Assembly: GCF_004684095.1 (NCBI RefSeq) | Contig: NZ_SRII01000005.1 | Location: 248,001-312,000, forward strand | Length of the DNA: 64,000 bases | Origin: Hymenobacter sp. UV11 | GTDB lineage: Bacteria > Bacteroidota > Bacteroidia > Cytophagales > Hymenobacteraceae | Reading direction: 5' to 3' | In this document: piece by piece, positions 1 through 9,692 of the stretch | Position numbering within the stretch: position 1 is the first letter of the stretch | Layout: every line of letters begins with the position of its first letter | Program-made: the position numbers and the translations under genes | The notes under the pieces: generated by a model | The model's database searches: none | What the model was told of the DNA's origin: nothing | What the model saw: the letters and a program-made list of their open reading frames with translations, nothing else

Positions 1-1120
1 CGGTCACAAGCGTCACGAGCAGCATCACGAACACGTCGGAGGCCGGCATGCGGCGCAGGATGCGCAGGCTGGCCCACTCGAAGGTGCCGATAACGACCAT
101 GAACATCACGCCCACCAGCGCCGCCAGCGGCAGCCGCTCAATCAGCCCCGAGCCGGCGACCACAAACAGGGCCAGCGCCCCCGCCGCCACCACGCCCGAG
201 AGCCGGCCCCTACCCCGCGATTCGAGGTTAACCATGGTTTGGCCAATCATGGCGCAGCCGCCCATGCCGCCGGTCAGGCCCGAGGCAATATTGGCCAGGC
301 CCTGGGCCACGCAGTCCTGATTGCCGCGGCCGCGGGTGTCGGTCATTTCGTCTACCACGGTCAGGGTCAGCAGGCTTTCGGTGAGGCCCACCAGCGCCAT
401 AATGAAGGCGTAGGGCAGCACCACGGCCAGCGTGTGCCAGCTCAGCGGCACCTGCGGCAGGTGAAACGTGGGCAGGCCACCCGCGATGGAGGCGATATCG
501 CCCACCGCCTTGGTCTGCAGGCCGCCGCCAATAACCAGCGCCGACACCACCGCAATGGCCACCAGCGACGACGGCACGGCCTTGGTGAGGCGGGGCAGGA
601 AGTACACGATGGCCATCGTGAGGGCCACCAGCCCACTCATTATCAGCAGCGCGGAGCCCGTGAGCCAGTGCTCGGCCCCGGCCGCATCGTGCGTTTTGAA
701 CTGCTCCAGCTGCGCCATGAAAATAATGGCGGCCAGGCCGTTGACGAAGCCATACACCACTGGCTGCGGCACCAGCCGGATAAACTTACCTAGCCGCAGC
801 AGCCCAATCGCCACCTGAATAATGCCCATCAGGGCCACGGCCAGAAACAGGTATTCAACGCCCTGCTGCACCACCAGACTTACGATAACCACCGCCACCG
901 AGCCGGCCGCGCCCGATATCATACCCGGCCTACCCCCCACCACGCTCGTGACGAGGCAAATAATAAACGCCGACCCAATGCCCACCAGCGGGCTGATGTG
1001 GGCCAGCAGCGCAAAGGCCACCACCTCCGGCACCAGCGCCAGCGCCGTGGTGAGGCCGGCTAGCACCTCATCTTTAACGTTGACTTTATATTGAGTGAAA
1101 TAAGCAAGCGAAAACTGCAT
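1..1120 (-). CDS. SulP family anion transporter (3' end outside window)
   Basis: Inner-membrane transporter of the SLC26/SulP family, moving sulfate, bicarbonate or another anion. The reverse strand reads open from an ATG at 1120 to the window edge (at least 373 residues) and is rich in hydrophobic helices. Near the N-terminus it has the SulP sequence 'GLTTALALVPEVVAFALLA', and about residue 280 the conserved 'GGMGGCAMIGQTMVN' stretch typical of bacterial members. Because the end is cut off I cannot tell whether a C-terminal STAS domain follows. A TACCTTTG element at 1260-1253 on the reverse strand matches the Bacteroidota -7 consensus, but no good -33 element accompanies it. Substrate cannot be decided from sequence. 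Confidence 0.9.
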   Translation of the reverse strand, partial: MQFSLAYFTQYKVNVKDEVLAGLTTALALVPEVVAFALLAHISPLVGIGSAFIICLVTSVVGGRPGMISGAAGSVAVVIVSLVVQQGVEYLFLAVALMGIIQVAIGLLRLGKFIRLVPQPVVYGFVNGLAAIIFMAQLEQFKTHDAAGAEHWLTGSALLIMSGLVALTMAIVYFLPRLTKAVPSSLVAIAVVSALVIGGGLQTKAVGDIASIAGGLPTFHLPQVPLSWHTLAVVLPYAFIMALVGLTESLLTLTVVDEMTDTRGRGNQDCVAQGLANIASGLTGGMGGCAMIGQTMVNLESRGRGRLSGVVAAGALALFVVAGSGLIERLPLAALVGVMFMVVIGTFEWASLRILRRMPASDVFVMLLVTLVT

Positions 1121-1341
1121 AACTAACTGAGGTAAAGGCAAAAGAAAAGCCGCACGCTCCCGGCAGGAAGCGGCGGCAAACGGTATTCCGGCCAATACTC
1201 AGGGTGGGGTGAGCTGGAAGATGAAGGGGGAAAAGAGGGGCATACGTGGCCGCAAAGGTACGGCGGCCTGGAAGGAAGGCGCCCATGCTATCGGCACGGT
1301 TTTTTCGTTTAGGGGGGCGTTACCCTCTTGTTCTTCCGCTT

Positions 1342-2460
1342 ATGTCCCGTCTTTTCCTGGCGTTCTTCGCCCTCCTTTTCCTGCTGCAACCCGCTGCTGC
1401 CCAGCGGCCTACCGACGCCTGGTATTTTGGACAGCAAGCCGGCCTGAGCTTTGCCGAGGGTGCCCCTACCCCCCTGCTCAACGGCAAGATGACCACCTAC
1501 GAGGGCTGCGCCGTGGCCACCACCAAGCGCGGCGAGCTGCTTTTTTACACCGACGGCCAAACCGTGTGGAACCGCCTGCACCAGCCCATGCCCAGCGGCC
1601 GCCACCTCATGGGCAGCGGCAGCAGCACGCAGTCGGCGCTCATCGTGCCCGACCCCGGCTCGGGCAATATCTTCTACGTCTTCACGGTGGCTGCCCAGGG
1701 CGGGCACGACGGCCTGCGCTACTCGGTAGTGGACATGACCCGCGCCGATGGCATGGGCGACGTACCCCGCGCTAACATTCTACTGCTGACGCCGGTAGCC
1801 GAGAAGCTGGCCGCCGTACGCCACCCCAACGGCCGCGACGTGTGGGTGGTGGCCCACCGCTGGAACTCCAACGCCTTCGTGAGCTACCTCGTCACGGCCG
1901 AGGGCGTGCAGGCCGGCAAGCCGCTGCTCAGCAACGTGGGCAGCATGAACGCCGGCCCCGGCGGCAACGCTATTGGGGCCCTCAAATTCTCGCCCGACGG
2001 CACCAAGCTGGCCGCCGCGCTCTGGCGCGACAACAACAAGTTTGAGGTCTATGACTTTGACCGCAGCACCGGCAAAGTGAGCAACCCGCGCGGCTTCGGG
2101 CCCTACGCCGAGGCCTACGGCGTCGAGTTTTCGCCCGACGGCACCAAGCTCTACGGCACCTGCAACGGCAACAGCGCCGGGGCCATCGGCCAGGCCAAAG
2201 CCAGCCAAACCCAGCTCATCCAAATCGACCTTAAAACCAAGAAAGCCGAGGTAGTGGGCCATTCTTCCAACCACAAAATCGGGGCCTTGCAGCGCGCGCC
2301 CGACGGCAAAATCTACGTGGCCCGCGAGGATAACTCCTTCCTGGGCGTCATTCAAAGCCCCAATGCCAGCGGCCCGGCCTGTAACTACGTCGACGACGGC
2401 CTGAACCTGGGCGGCCGCCGCAGCAAGCTTGGCCTGCCCGCCTTCATCACCGAGCCATAA
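1342..2460 (+). CDS. Secreted WD40-like beta-propeller protein
   Basis: A 372-residue exported protein of unknown function. The ATG at 1342 is chosen because it directly begins a signal peptide (MSRLFLAFFALLFLLQPAAAQ); an upstream in-frame GTG would add a charged leader that spoils it. The mature start 'DAWYFGQQAGLSF' and later 'ELLFYTDGQTVWNR' and 'FSPDGTKLAAALW' are typical of the N-terminal propeller in very large Bacteroidota surface proteins. Those usually continue into PKD domains and a type IX secretion sorting domain; this one stops after 'GLPAF', so it is a propeller-only version. Role is inferred only as surface or periplasmic binding. Confidence 0.8.
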   Translation: MSRLFLAFFALLFLLQPAAAQRPTDAWYFGQQAGLSFAEGAPTPLLNGKMTTYEGCAVATTKRGELLFYTDGQTVWNRLHQPMPSGRHLMGSGSSTQSALIVPDPGSGNIFYVFTVAAQGGHDGLRYSVVDMTRADGMGDVPRANILLLTPVAEKLAAVRHPNGRDVWVVAHRWNSNAFVSYLVTAEGVQAGKPLLSNVGSMNAGPGGNAIGALKFSPDGTKLAAALWRDNNKFEVYDFDRSTGKVSNPRGFGPYAEAYGVEFSPDGTKLYGTCNGNSAGAIGQAKASQTQLIQIDLKTKKAEVVGHSSNHKIGALQRAPDGKIYVAREDNSFLGVIQSPNASGPACNYVDDGLNLGGRRSKLGLPAFITEP

Positions 2461-2523
2461 GGTAGGGCGTTAGTTTGGGCAACCTTTATTTGACCAACTG
2501 CGGAACCTGCAGCCCGGCGGAGT

Positions 2524-2531
2524 TAGTTTTG
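2524..2531 (+). promoter_or_regulatory. Candidate -7 element for the FKBP gene
   Basis: TAGTTTTG matches the Bacteroidota -7 consensus TAnnTTTG exactly and lies 16 bases before the FKBP start codon. No TTG element sits at the usual 18-20 base distance upstream, so this is only half of a promoter match. Confidence 0.35.
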
Positions 2532-2547
2532 CACAAAAAAACCACGT

Positions 2548-3486
2548 ATGAAAACATTTTTTTCGGGAAAATTGCGCCGCTTGCCCGTGGCGCTGCTGGG
2601 GTTGCTGACTGCCGGCCTGCTCACTACGGCCTGCAAGAAGGACGATACCACCGCTACCCCCGACTATACCGCGACCGACGACGCGACCATCACCAAGTAC
2701 CTGGCCACCAACTCACTAACTACCGCCCAGAAGCAAACCTCGGGGCTGTACTACGTGCCGCTGGTGACTAATGCCTCGGCCGCCAAGCCCGTGGCCGGCA
2801 AAGTGGACGGTAACACAGTATCGCTGCTCTACACCGGCAAGCTGCTCGACGGCACCACGTTTGACGCCTCTTCGCTGCACAACAATGTGCCCGTTAGCTT
2901 TAAGCTCGGGGCCGGGCAGGTCATTCCGGGCTTTGATGAGGGTACCGCGCTCATGCACCTCGGCGACTCGGCCATTTTCATCATCCCGTCAGGCCTGGCC
3001 TATGGCCCCAACGGCGGTGGTTCGGCCATTCCGGCCAATTCGGTGGTGCGCTTCAACGTGAAGCTGACGGACATCAACTTCGCCCTCACCGACGACAAGC
3101 TCATCAAGAATTACATAGCCCTCAACTCCATCACGACGGCCCAGAAGCAGGCCTCGGGCCTGTATTTCGTGCCGGGCATCACCAATGCCACGGCCGCCAC
3201 CACGACCGGCAAAACGGTATCGGTGCTTTACACCGGTAAGCTGCTCGACGGTACCGTGTTCGACGCCTCGTCGCAGCACGGCAATGTGCCCCTGCAGTTT
3301 GTCGTAGGCGCCACGCCCAAGCAGGTTATCCCTGGCTTCGACGAAGGTATTGCCCTGATGCACAAGGGTGATAAAGCCACGCTGCTCATTCCTTCCAACC
3401 TCGCCTACGGCCTCACCGGCGCGGGCACCAGCGTACCAGCCAACTCCGTGCTGCGCTTCGATGTGGAAGTGACCGACGTGAAGTAG
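2548..3486 (+). CDS. Tandem FKBP-type peptidyl-prolyl isomerase lipoprotein
   Basis: A 312-residue peptidyl-prolyl cis-trans isomerase that should help fold exported proteins. The N-terminus has a lipoprotein signal with lipobox 'LLTTAC' and Cys near residue 29, followed by charged KKDD. Two homologous FKBP domains follow (about residues 50-175 and 180-312). Each repeats a lead-in (TTAQKQxSGLYxVP), 'SLLYTGKLLDGTTFDAS' or its close copy, 'QVIPGFDEG', and 'LAYG ... IPANSVVRF'. The active-site residues of the FKBP fold (Tyr, Asp, Ile-Pro, Tyr) are visible in both copies, so both are probably active. The internal similarity indicates duplication within the gene. It converges on the next gene across a large palindrome. 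Confidence 0.92.
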   Translation: MKTFFSGKLRRLPVALLGLLTAGLLTTACKKDDTTATPDYTATDDATITKYLATNSLTTAQKQTSGLYYVPLVTNASAAKPVAGKVDGNTVSLLYTGKLLDGTTFDASSLHNNVPVSFKLGAGQVIPGFDEGTALMHLGDSAIFIIPSGLAYGPNGGGSAIPANSVVRFNVKLTDINFALTDDKLIKNYIALNSITTAQKQASGLYFVPGITNATAATTTGKTVSVLYTGKLLDGTVFDASSQHGNVPLQFVVGATPKQVIPGFDEGIALMHKGDKATLLIPSNLAYGLTGAGTSVPANSVLRFDVEVTDVK

Positions 3487-3495
3487 GGTTTAATT

Positions 3496-3674
3496 CAATT
3501 ATCAGTCATCAATTATCAATCATCAGAACGCCTGTCATCCTTGTCTGGCGTCCGCTTGCGAAAGACCTTTTGCCCGTGAACGAGTCGTTCGGGCGTGACA
3601 AGGTTCTTCGTGAGCGGACACCAGATTAAGGATGACAGGCGTTCTGATGATTGATAATTGATGACTGATAATTG
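3496..3674. repeat. 179-bp largely self-complementary intergenic element
   Basis: The intergenic space between two convergent genes is almost entirely one palindrome. The outer arms (3496-3542 and about 3628-3674) are perfectly complementary over about 47 bases, and the interior remains imperfectly complementary to the centre near 3585. The outer arms contain short degenerate repeats of the ATTATCA/ATCATCA type. It could act as a bidirectional terminator, but it is far longer than needed for that, which suggests a mobile palindromic element. Confidence 0.85.
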
Positions 3675-3688
3675 ATGATTGAAAAAGT

Positions 3689-5110
3689 TTAGCTTTTACC
3701 GACCCGAAAGCGCAGAAAGCCCAGCGCCACTGAGGCATACGGGTTATTTTCCGAGAAATAGCCGAGCACGCTGCGGGTGCTCAGGCCCGCTTCCCACACC
3801 GGCGTCACGAACGTGATGCCCAGCGGGAGGCTCACGTTGTAGCCGGCGCCGCCGCTCACGCCGGTGCTCAGGCGCACCCAGCGCACGGGCTTGAAGTCGA
3901 GACCGGCGCCCACGAAGGGGGTAGGGAGGTTGCCGGCCACCTGGTTGAGCGGCACCGTCACGTCGAGGCCCGCCTCAAATAGCTCCGAGATGCGCACGCC
4001 GCCGCCCAGGCGCAGCTTGGTGGGCAGGTCGGCGCGGCGTTCCTGCGCCGTTTGGTAGGTGAGAAGTGTTTGGCCAGCGTCGCCAAACTGGTTGACGACG
4101 TTTTGCACCACGTTGTAGGTCGTGAGGCCGCTGTACTGGGGGTAGGCCAGGTTTTGGTCCGTGGCCGTGAGCACGTTGCCGGTCCAGGTCATCGAGCCGA
4201 GGTCCGTTACCGATACGCCTAGACGCACCACCTTGCCCACTTCGGCAGCCAGGCCCAGGTCGAAGCCATTGCCGTGGCCCACCGGTTGCAAGCCACTGCC
4301 ATTCTGGTAGTTAAAATTGGAATTACCAGCCAGGGTGCCGTAGTTAATGCTGAAAATCGGCGACAGCGACGAGTACGCCGACAGGCTGCCGCCGCTGCTG
4401 CGCACGTCGGCAATCCCTACCCCCTGCAGGTAGCGGTAGCCCGCCCCGGCCGTGACGGTGAGCACGCCCGGCACGTCGAGCACCTCCACGCCGTAGCCAA
4501 TATTGAACTCGTTGGTGAGGGCCAGCTGCATGGCCGTGCCGTCGAGCGCGGCCGAGAGCAGCGGCGGCGTAGTGCCGCGGCGCGGGTTGCCAGCCGCGTC
4601 GTAGTACTGCTGCACGAGGGCCGCGTTCTGGCCATTCACCATAAGGTCGGCGCTGTTTTGGTTGAGGGCCAGGTGGCCGCTCAGGCGCTGGTGCATCGAC
4701 ACGGCCACGCTGCCCAGGCCGGGCGGCAGCGTGAAGGCCAGGCCCAGGGCCGTGGCATCTACGTTGATATTCAACGCGTTTGGGCTATTCAGGTTGGCTA
4801 CCAGCGCGGTGCGCTCGGCGGCCGGGAGGGTAGCGTTAGGGTGAAAGATGAGCTGCTTGAGCTGGCTATTGGTGAGCGACTGCGAGCCCACGCCGGCCCC
4901 TACCTCACCCACGGTAAAGGCTACCAGACTGGTACTTTGCCGGCCCAGGTTGGCCGGGTTGATGCCCAGCGCCTGGTAGTCGGTGGCAAAGGTGTTGACG
5001 ACCCCGCCCCGGCCGGTGGCCGAGAAATTACTCAATTCGTTCTGGGCCAGCGCGGGCGTGGCGGCCAGCAGGCCCAGCGCCGCAGGCAGCCAGGAAATAT
5101 ACTTTTTCAC
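3689..5110 (-). CDS. DUF5723-like outer-membrane beta-barrel protein
   Basis: A 473-residue protein predicted to be an outer-membrane barrel. I choose the GTG start at 5110 because it begins a clean signal peptide (VKKYISWLPAALGLLAATPALAQ); the longer frame from 5179 adds 23 unlikely residues. Features of the family are the early 'GINPANLGR' segment, repeated alternating hydrophobic strands with many Gly/Asn turns, and 'RLGGGVRISELFEAGLDVTVPLN' near the end. Family function is unknown; members resemble the barrels of type IX secretion or transport proteins. A divergent promoter region of about 150 bases separates it from the MeaB gene. Confidence 0.75.
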   Translation of the reverse strand: MKKYISWLPAALGLLAATPALAQNELSNFSATGRGGVVNTFATDYQALGINPANLGRQSTSLVAFTVGEVGAGVGSQSLTNSQLKQLIFHPNATLPAAERTALVANLNSPNALNINVDATALGLAFTLPPGLGSVAVSMHQRLSGHLALNQNSADLMVNGQNAALVQQYYDAAGNPRRGTTPPLLSAALDGTAMQLALTNEFNIGYGVEVLDVPGVLTVTAGAGYRYLQGVGIADVRSSGGSLSAYSSLSPIFSINYGTLAGNSNFNYQNGSGLQPVGHGNGFDLGLAAEVGKVVRLGVSVTDLGSMTWTGNVLTATDQNLAYPQYSGLTTYNVVQNVVNQFGDAGQTLLTYQTAQERRADLPTKLRLGGGVRISELFEAGLDVTVPLNQVAGNLPTPFVGAGLDFKPVRWVRLSTGVSGGAGYNVSLPLGITFVTPVWEAGLSTRSVLGYFSENNPYASVALGFLRFRVGKS

Positions 5111-5266
5111 AGAAATAAGAAAAGCCGGTAGAATGGGCAGGCGTAGACAAAGACAGGGCCACCCTTCTTCCCAAAACACAATTTATCTCCCAACGGCACC
5201 ATTTACTACCCCGGCGGCCCGCCCCACTCGCTGGCCTAAGCTTGGGGCAATGCGTATTTTGCGGCC

Positions 5267-6250
<984 letters not shown>

Positions 6251-6404
6251 GGTTTAGCTAAATCGGGGTAATTAATTAGCATCTGAGCTTAGCTAATGCC
6301 TTTATTTTAGCTAGCTTGTTTTTAAAGAAATCTTATAGAGGCGAAAGAACTAATACTGAAAGGAATCTTCGGGGATAAGTTTTGAATTGCTGAATATTAA
6401 GTAA

Positions 6405-7289
6405 CTATTTTATAACTTCTGTTATTATATGATTATGCTCCCACACTTTGAAAGTATATTCTACTACTTTTTCATCTTGCACTGGCTGGCAAACTAAAGC
6501 CAATTCATCGCCTAATTTTGTGAGAATAATTTTACCAATTGAAACTCCTCTATCCTTTTCGCTAGCATCAGAATCAGACTTACATTTTATTTCATATACT
6601 CTTCCTAAATATGAGAAAGTATTGCAATTTTTCAGCAATGAATAACTATTGCTAAACATTCCTGATTGAAATTTTATCAATCCAATGTCTTCAAGGTGTT
6701 GAAATTGGTTGAATGATATTTTTATGGGTAAATCTTCGCTTTCTATCTTAAATATTACAGGGGTCATACTTCCATTTTCATTATACCAACCGTATGAACA
6801 TAATAGCCTAAAATCTTCAGCATCCTTTTGAGACATAGAAGATAGAAAATTTATAGTTCTATGCGAAAAAGAACCTGGACTATTAGCCTCACCCGCCAAC
6901 ACCTGCGCCCAGAGTTTTTGCATTTCTTCATTCGAAATTAATCGACACTTATCAAAAAAATTGGCAAGCCAATCATTGTCCATTTCTTCCGGTTTAGCAT
7001 CCGCTTTAATATTTGGTAATGCTTTAATTATTGCTGCTTCAATATTTTGTTGATTACGCACCTCTTCAGCAGCGACACGAAGTGCAGCTCGCTGCTGTAT
7101 TTCGGCAATCTTTCCATCTCCTTCGGCCTTAATTACAGAAGCATCCATCTCTGCTGATGCTACTCTGCGGAGTTGCCACGGTTTTAGCCCACCTTCAATT
7201 GCGGCAGAAACTTTCTCTATAAACACGGATGCCGGATTACCTGCCACGGCAGCTGTGAGCAAGCCTAAGATTCCCTCAGTTGGAGTCAT
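6405..7289 (-). CDS. DUF2806-family protein on an AT-rich island
   Basis: A 294-residue protein of unknown function. The centre, 'DNDWLANFFDKCRLISNEEMQKLWAQVLAGE' followed by 'PGSFSHRTINFLSSMSQKDAEDF' (about residues 103-160), matches the pattern I know for DUF2806. The N-terminal half is helical and charged; the C-terminal half is mixed beta. Base composition is strikingly AT-rich with codons (ATA, TTA, AAT) unlike every neighbour, and the AT-rich tract runs from about 6255 to 7380. That points to recent horizontal acquisition. An inverted repeat GATTACAT/ATGTAATC (7298-7305 and 7330-7337) just upstream could be an operator. Family members sit in accessory regions, but I know no proven function. 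Confidence 0.7.
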   Translation of the reverse strand: MTPTEGILGLLTAAVAGNPASVFIEKVSAAIEGGLKPWQLRRVASAEMDASVIKAEGDGKIAEIQQRAALRVAAEEVRNQQNIEAAIIKALPNIKADAKPEEMDNDWLANFFDKCRLISNEEMQKLWAQVLAGEANSPGSFSHRTINFLSSMSQKDAEDFRLLCSYGWYNENGSMTPVIFKIESEDLPIKISFNQFQHLEDIGLIKFQSGMFSNSYSLLKNCNTFSYLGRVYEIKCKSDSDASEKDRGVSIGKIILTKLGDELALVCQPVQDEKVVEYTFKVWEHNHIITEVIK

Positions 7290-7407
7290 AAATATGCGAT
7301 TACATTACTTCATGCAAGTTATCACGCAGATGTAATCTTCCAGCAAACTAAAAGAAAATGCAGTCAGTCTATAGAGGTATTGAACCCTTTCCTATCCCAC
7401 CCGGCTA

Positions 7408-8061
7408 TTAGTCTAGCGGAGTAGACTTGGTCAACAGAGCACTTAGCCGCTGCTGCCAGGAAGCAGACAAATAAGGCGTGGCCTGCAGCGACCGTACCTT
7501 CTCCAAATCATGCGGGCCGGGCGCGAGGCAGTCCGCCATATCCTGAATGGTAGCCGCAAAGGCTGAACGCTGCACCAGCGTAATAGCATCGCCGGCCTGC
7601 AACGTGCCGGGCTGCTGCACCCGAAAGTAGATGCCGCTGCGGCGCGCCAGCTCGAATTCGCGCACGATGCCCGGCCGCGCCAGACGGATACCCAATTTGA
7701 AGCAGGGCTGGCGGGGCTGCACAGCCATGAGCACTGCCGTACCGAGCTGGAAGCAGTCGCCCACGCGCACCTCCGTTTCGAGCAAACCCCGCGTGGTCAG
7801 GTTTTCGCCGAAGGCACCGGGTACTAGCTGGGCGGGGGGTAGGAGCTGCCGCCAGTAGTCCCAATGCTCCTGCGGGTAGGCGTACACCGCTTTGTCGGGG
7901 CCACCGTGCACGCGCAGGTCGGCCTGGCCATCGCCGGCCAGGTGCTGGGCCAGCATGGCTACCGGGCCCGCCACGGGCTGCTTGAAGATACTGGTGCGGA
8001 TGGTTTTGCCCTGCCACGCCACATCTTGCGGCAGGGCGGTATTGACGGAGATGAGCTGCAT
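7408..8061 (-). CDS. MOSC domain protein (YiiM-like)
   Basis: A 217-residue MOSC-domain protein, a family that handles molybdenum cofactor sulfur chemistry or detoxifies N-hydroxylated compounds. The start at 8061 gives the usual opening 'MQLISVNTALPQDV'; an in-frame start nine codons earlier is possible. Family motifs seen are 'DLRVHGGPDKAVYAYPQEHW', 'GAFGENLTT', 'VGDCFQLGTAVLMAVQPRQPCFKL' with the conserved Cys, and the C-terminal three-alpha region typical of YiiM. It is divergent from the carotenoid oxygenase gene with only 75 bases between starts, so promoters overlap. Confidence 0.9.
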   Translation of the reverse strand: MQLISVNTALPQDVAWQGKTIRTSIFKQPVAGPVAMLAQHLAGDGQADLRVHGGPDKAVYAYPQEHWDYWRQLLPPAQLVPGAFGENLTTRGLLETEVRVGDCFQLGTAVLMAVQPRQPCFKLGIRLARPGIVREFELARRSGIYFRVQQPGTLQAGDAITLVQRSAFAATIQDMADCLAPGPHDLEKVRSLQATPYLSASWQQRLSALLTKSTPLD

Positions 8062-8136
8062 GGCGCGAAGTACGGGCGCGGGTGTCACTTATTGCGGCCG
8101 GCGCTCGTTAGCTGCGCGCACCCTAGCCCGCGCCCA

Positions 8137-9594
8137 ATGCCCGTTCGCCACTACCCTACCCTGCTCACTTACCTGGAAGGCAACCGCCGCCGCACGCCCG
8201 AATTTGATGATGTGGCGCTGGAATTGGTGGAGGGCGCCCTACCTCCCGATTTGGTGGGCACGCTGCTGCGCAACGGCAACGGCCACTTTGAGCAGCACGG
8301 CGTGCTCTACGACCACCTCTTCGATGGCGATGGCATGGTGGCGCGGTTTCGCTTTGATGGCCAGCGCGTAACCTACCGCAACCGCTACGTGCGCACCGAC
8401 GAGTTTGTGGCCGAAGAAGCCGCCGACAAGATGCTCTACCGCAGCTTCGGCACCAATTTGCCGGGCGGGCTTCGGGCCAATTTTGGCAAAACGCAGTTTA
8501 AAAATACTGCCAATACCAGCCTCATCGAGCACGGCGGCCACCTGCTGGCGCTGTGGGAAGGCGGCCTACCCCACGCCCTCGACCCCGAGTCGCTGGCCAC
8601 GCTGGGCCGCTTCGACTACGGCGGGGTGCTGCGCAATCCGTTTGGCTGGCTCGACCGGCGCATCACGCCCGAAATGCCCTTTTCGGCCCACCCCAAGGTG
8701 CACCCCACCACCGGCGTGCTGCACAACTTCGGCACCGTGGCGGGCAGCAAGCACCGGCTGGTGCTCTACGAAGTGAGCCCGGCCGGCGCGGCGCGCGTGG
8801 CCCACGTGCTGCCACTGGCCGACGCTCACTTCGCCCACGACTTTGTGCTGACGGCCAGCGGGCACCAGATTTTCTTCCTCACGCCAGTGGCGTTTGATGT
8901 GTTTCGGGCTTTCGCGGGGCTGACCTCGCCGGCGGCTTCCATTAAGGTCGATACGGGCCAGCCGACCCAGATTGTGGTGGTGGCCCCCGACGGCACCGTG
9001 CACCGGCTGCACACCGCGTTTGGCTTCGCCTTTCACTTCGTGAATGGCTACCAGGACGCCGACGGCACGCTGGTAGTCGATGCGCTACTGCTCGGCAACT
9101 ACCCCGATTCGGCCGCCATCAAGGCCTACTTGGCCGGCAACCTGCCCGACGACCAGCCGCAGGCGCGGTTCGTGCGCTTCCGCCTCGACCTGGTGGCTGG
9201 CGCCGTGACGCGGCAATCATTGGGCGACTGCGAGGGCGAGCTGCCCGAGATTCACCCCGGCCACCTGGGCCAGCCCTACCGCTACACCTGGACCATCGGG
9301 CGGCCCGCCAGCTCGCCCCTACCCCTGCTCGACCACCTGCTTAAGCTCGATGTGCACACCGGCGAGGTGCGCCACGCCCACGCGCCCGACACGCTGTGCA
9401 GCGAGCCCGTGGTGGTGCCGCGTGCCGGCTCGACCCGCGAGGACGACGGCTACCTGGCCTACCTGCGCTTCGATGCCAGCACCAGCACCACCGACCTACT
9501 CGTGGCCGACGCCGCCGACCTGCGCACGTTGGCCCGGCTGCGGCTGCCGCATAATATTCCGCTGGGCTTTCATGGGCTGTGGCAGAAGGGATAA
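8137..9594 (+). CDS. Carotenoid cleavage oxygenase (RPE65 family)
   Basis: A 485-residue non-haem iron dioxygenase that cleaves carotenoids or related polyenes into apocarotenals. The start 'MPVRHYPTLLTYLEGN' follows a long in-frame extension that lies over the divergent MOSC gene and was discarded. The opening 'GTLLRNGNGHFEQHGVLYDHLFDGDGMV' is the standard family N-terminal blade. Iron-binding histidines are expected at 'SAHPKVHPTTG', 'DAHFAHDFVLT', 'FAFHFVNGY' and the terminal 'LPHNIPLGFHG'; all are present. Pigmented Hymenobacter-like bacteria make carotenoids, so a substrate is plausible, but no crt genes are nearby. Confidence 0.93.
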   Translation: MPVRHYPTLLTYLEGNRRRTPEFDDVALELVEGALPPDLVGTLLRNGNGHFEQHGVLYDHLFDGDGMVARFRFDGQRVTYRNRYVRTDEFVAEEAADKMLYRSFGTNLPGGLRANFGKTQFKNTANTSLIEHGGHLLALWEGGLPHALDPESLATLGRFDYGGVLRNPFGWLDRRITPEMPFSAHPKVHPTTGVLHNFGTVAGSKHRLVLYEVSPAGAARVAHVLPLADAHFAHDFVLTASGHQIFFLTPVAFDVFRAFAGLTSPAASIKVDTGQPTQIVVVAPDGTVHRLHTAFGFAFHFVNGYQDADGTLVVDALLLGNYPDSAAIKAYLAGNLPDDQPQARFVRFRLDLVAGAVTRQSLGDCEGELPEIHPGHLGQPYRYTWTIGRPASSPLPLLDHLLKLDVHTGEVRHAHAPDTLCSEPVVVPRAGSTREDDGYLAYLRFDASTSTTDLLVADAADLRTLARLRLPHNIPLGFHGLWQKG

Positions 9595-9618
9595 GTTATT
9601 GCCTTTCCAGCGCAGCCG

Positions 9619-9665
9619 CTCACCCCCTATCCCCCTCTCCACGGGAGAGGGGGATAGGGGGTGAG
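9619..9665. terminator. Perfect 22-bp hairpin between convergent genes
   Basis: Two perfectly complementary 22-base arms (9619-9640 and 9644-9665) separated by three bases. The arms contain C5-TAT-C5 and its complement. Placed between two converging genes, it should terminate transcription from both sides although no strong T-tract follows. Confidence 0.85.
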
Positions 9666-9692
9666 GTGAACGCGAATGGCGAACCGTCTACG

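Noticed and set aside
1342..2460. Type IX secretion C-terminal sorting domain on the propeller protein
   Set aside because: The protein ends right after the propeller with no Ig-like or CTD sequence, so export beyond the periplasm is not supported.
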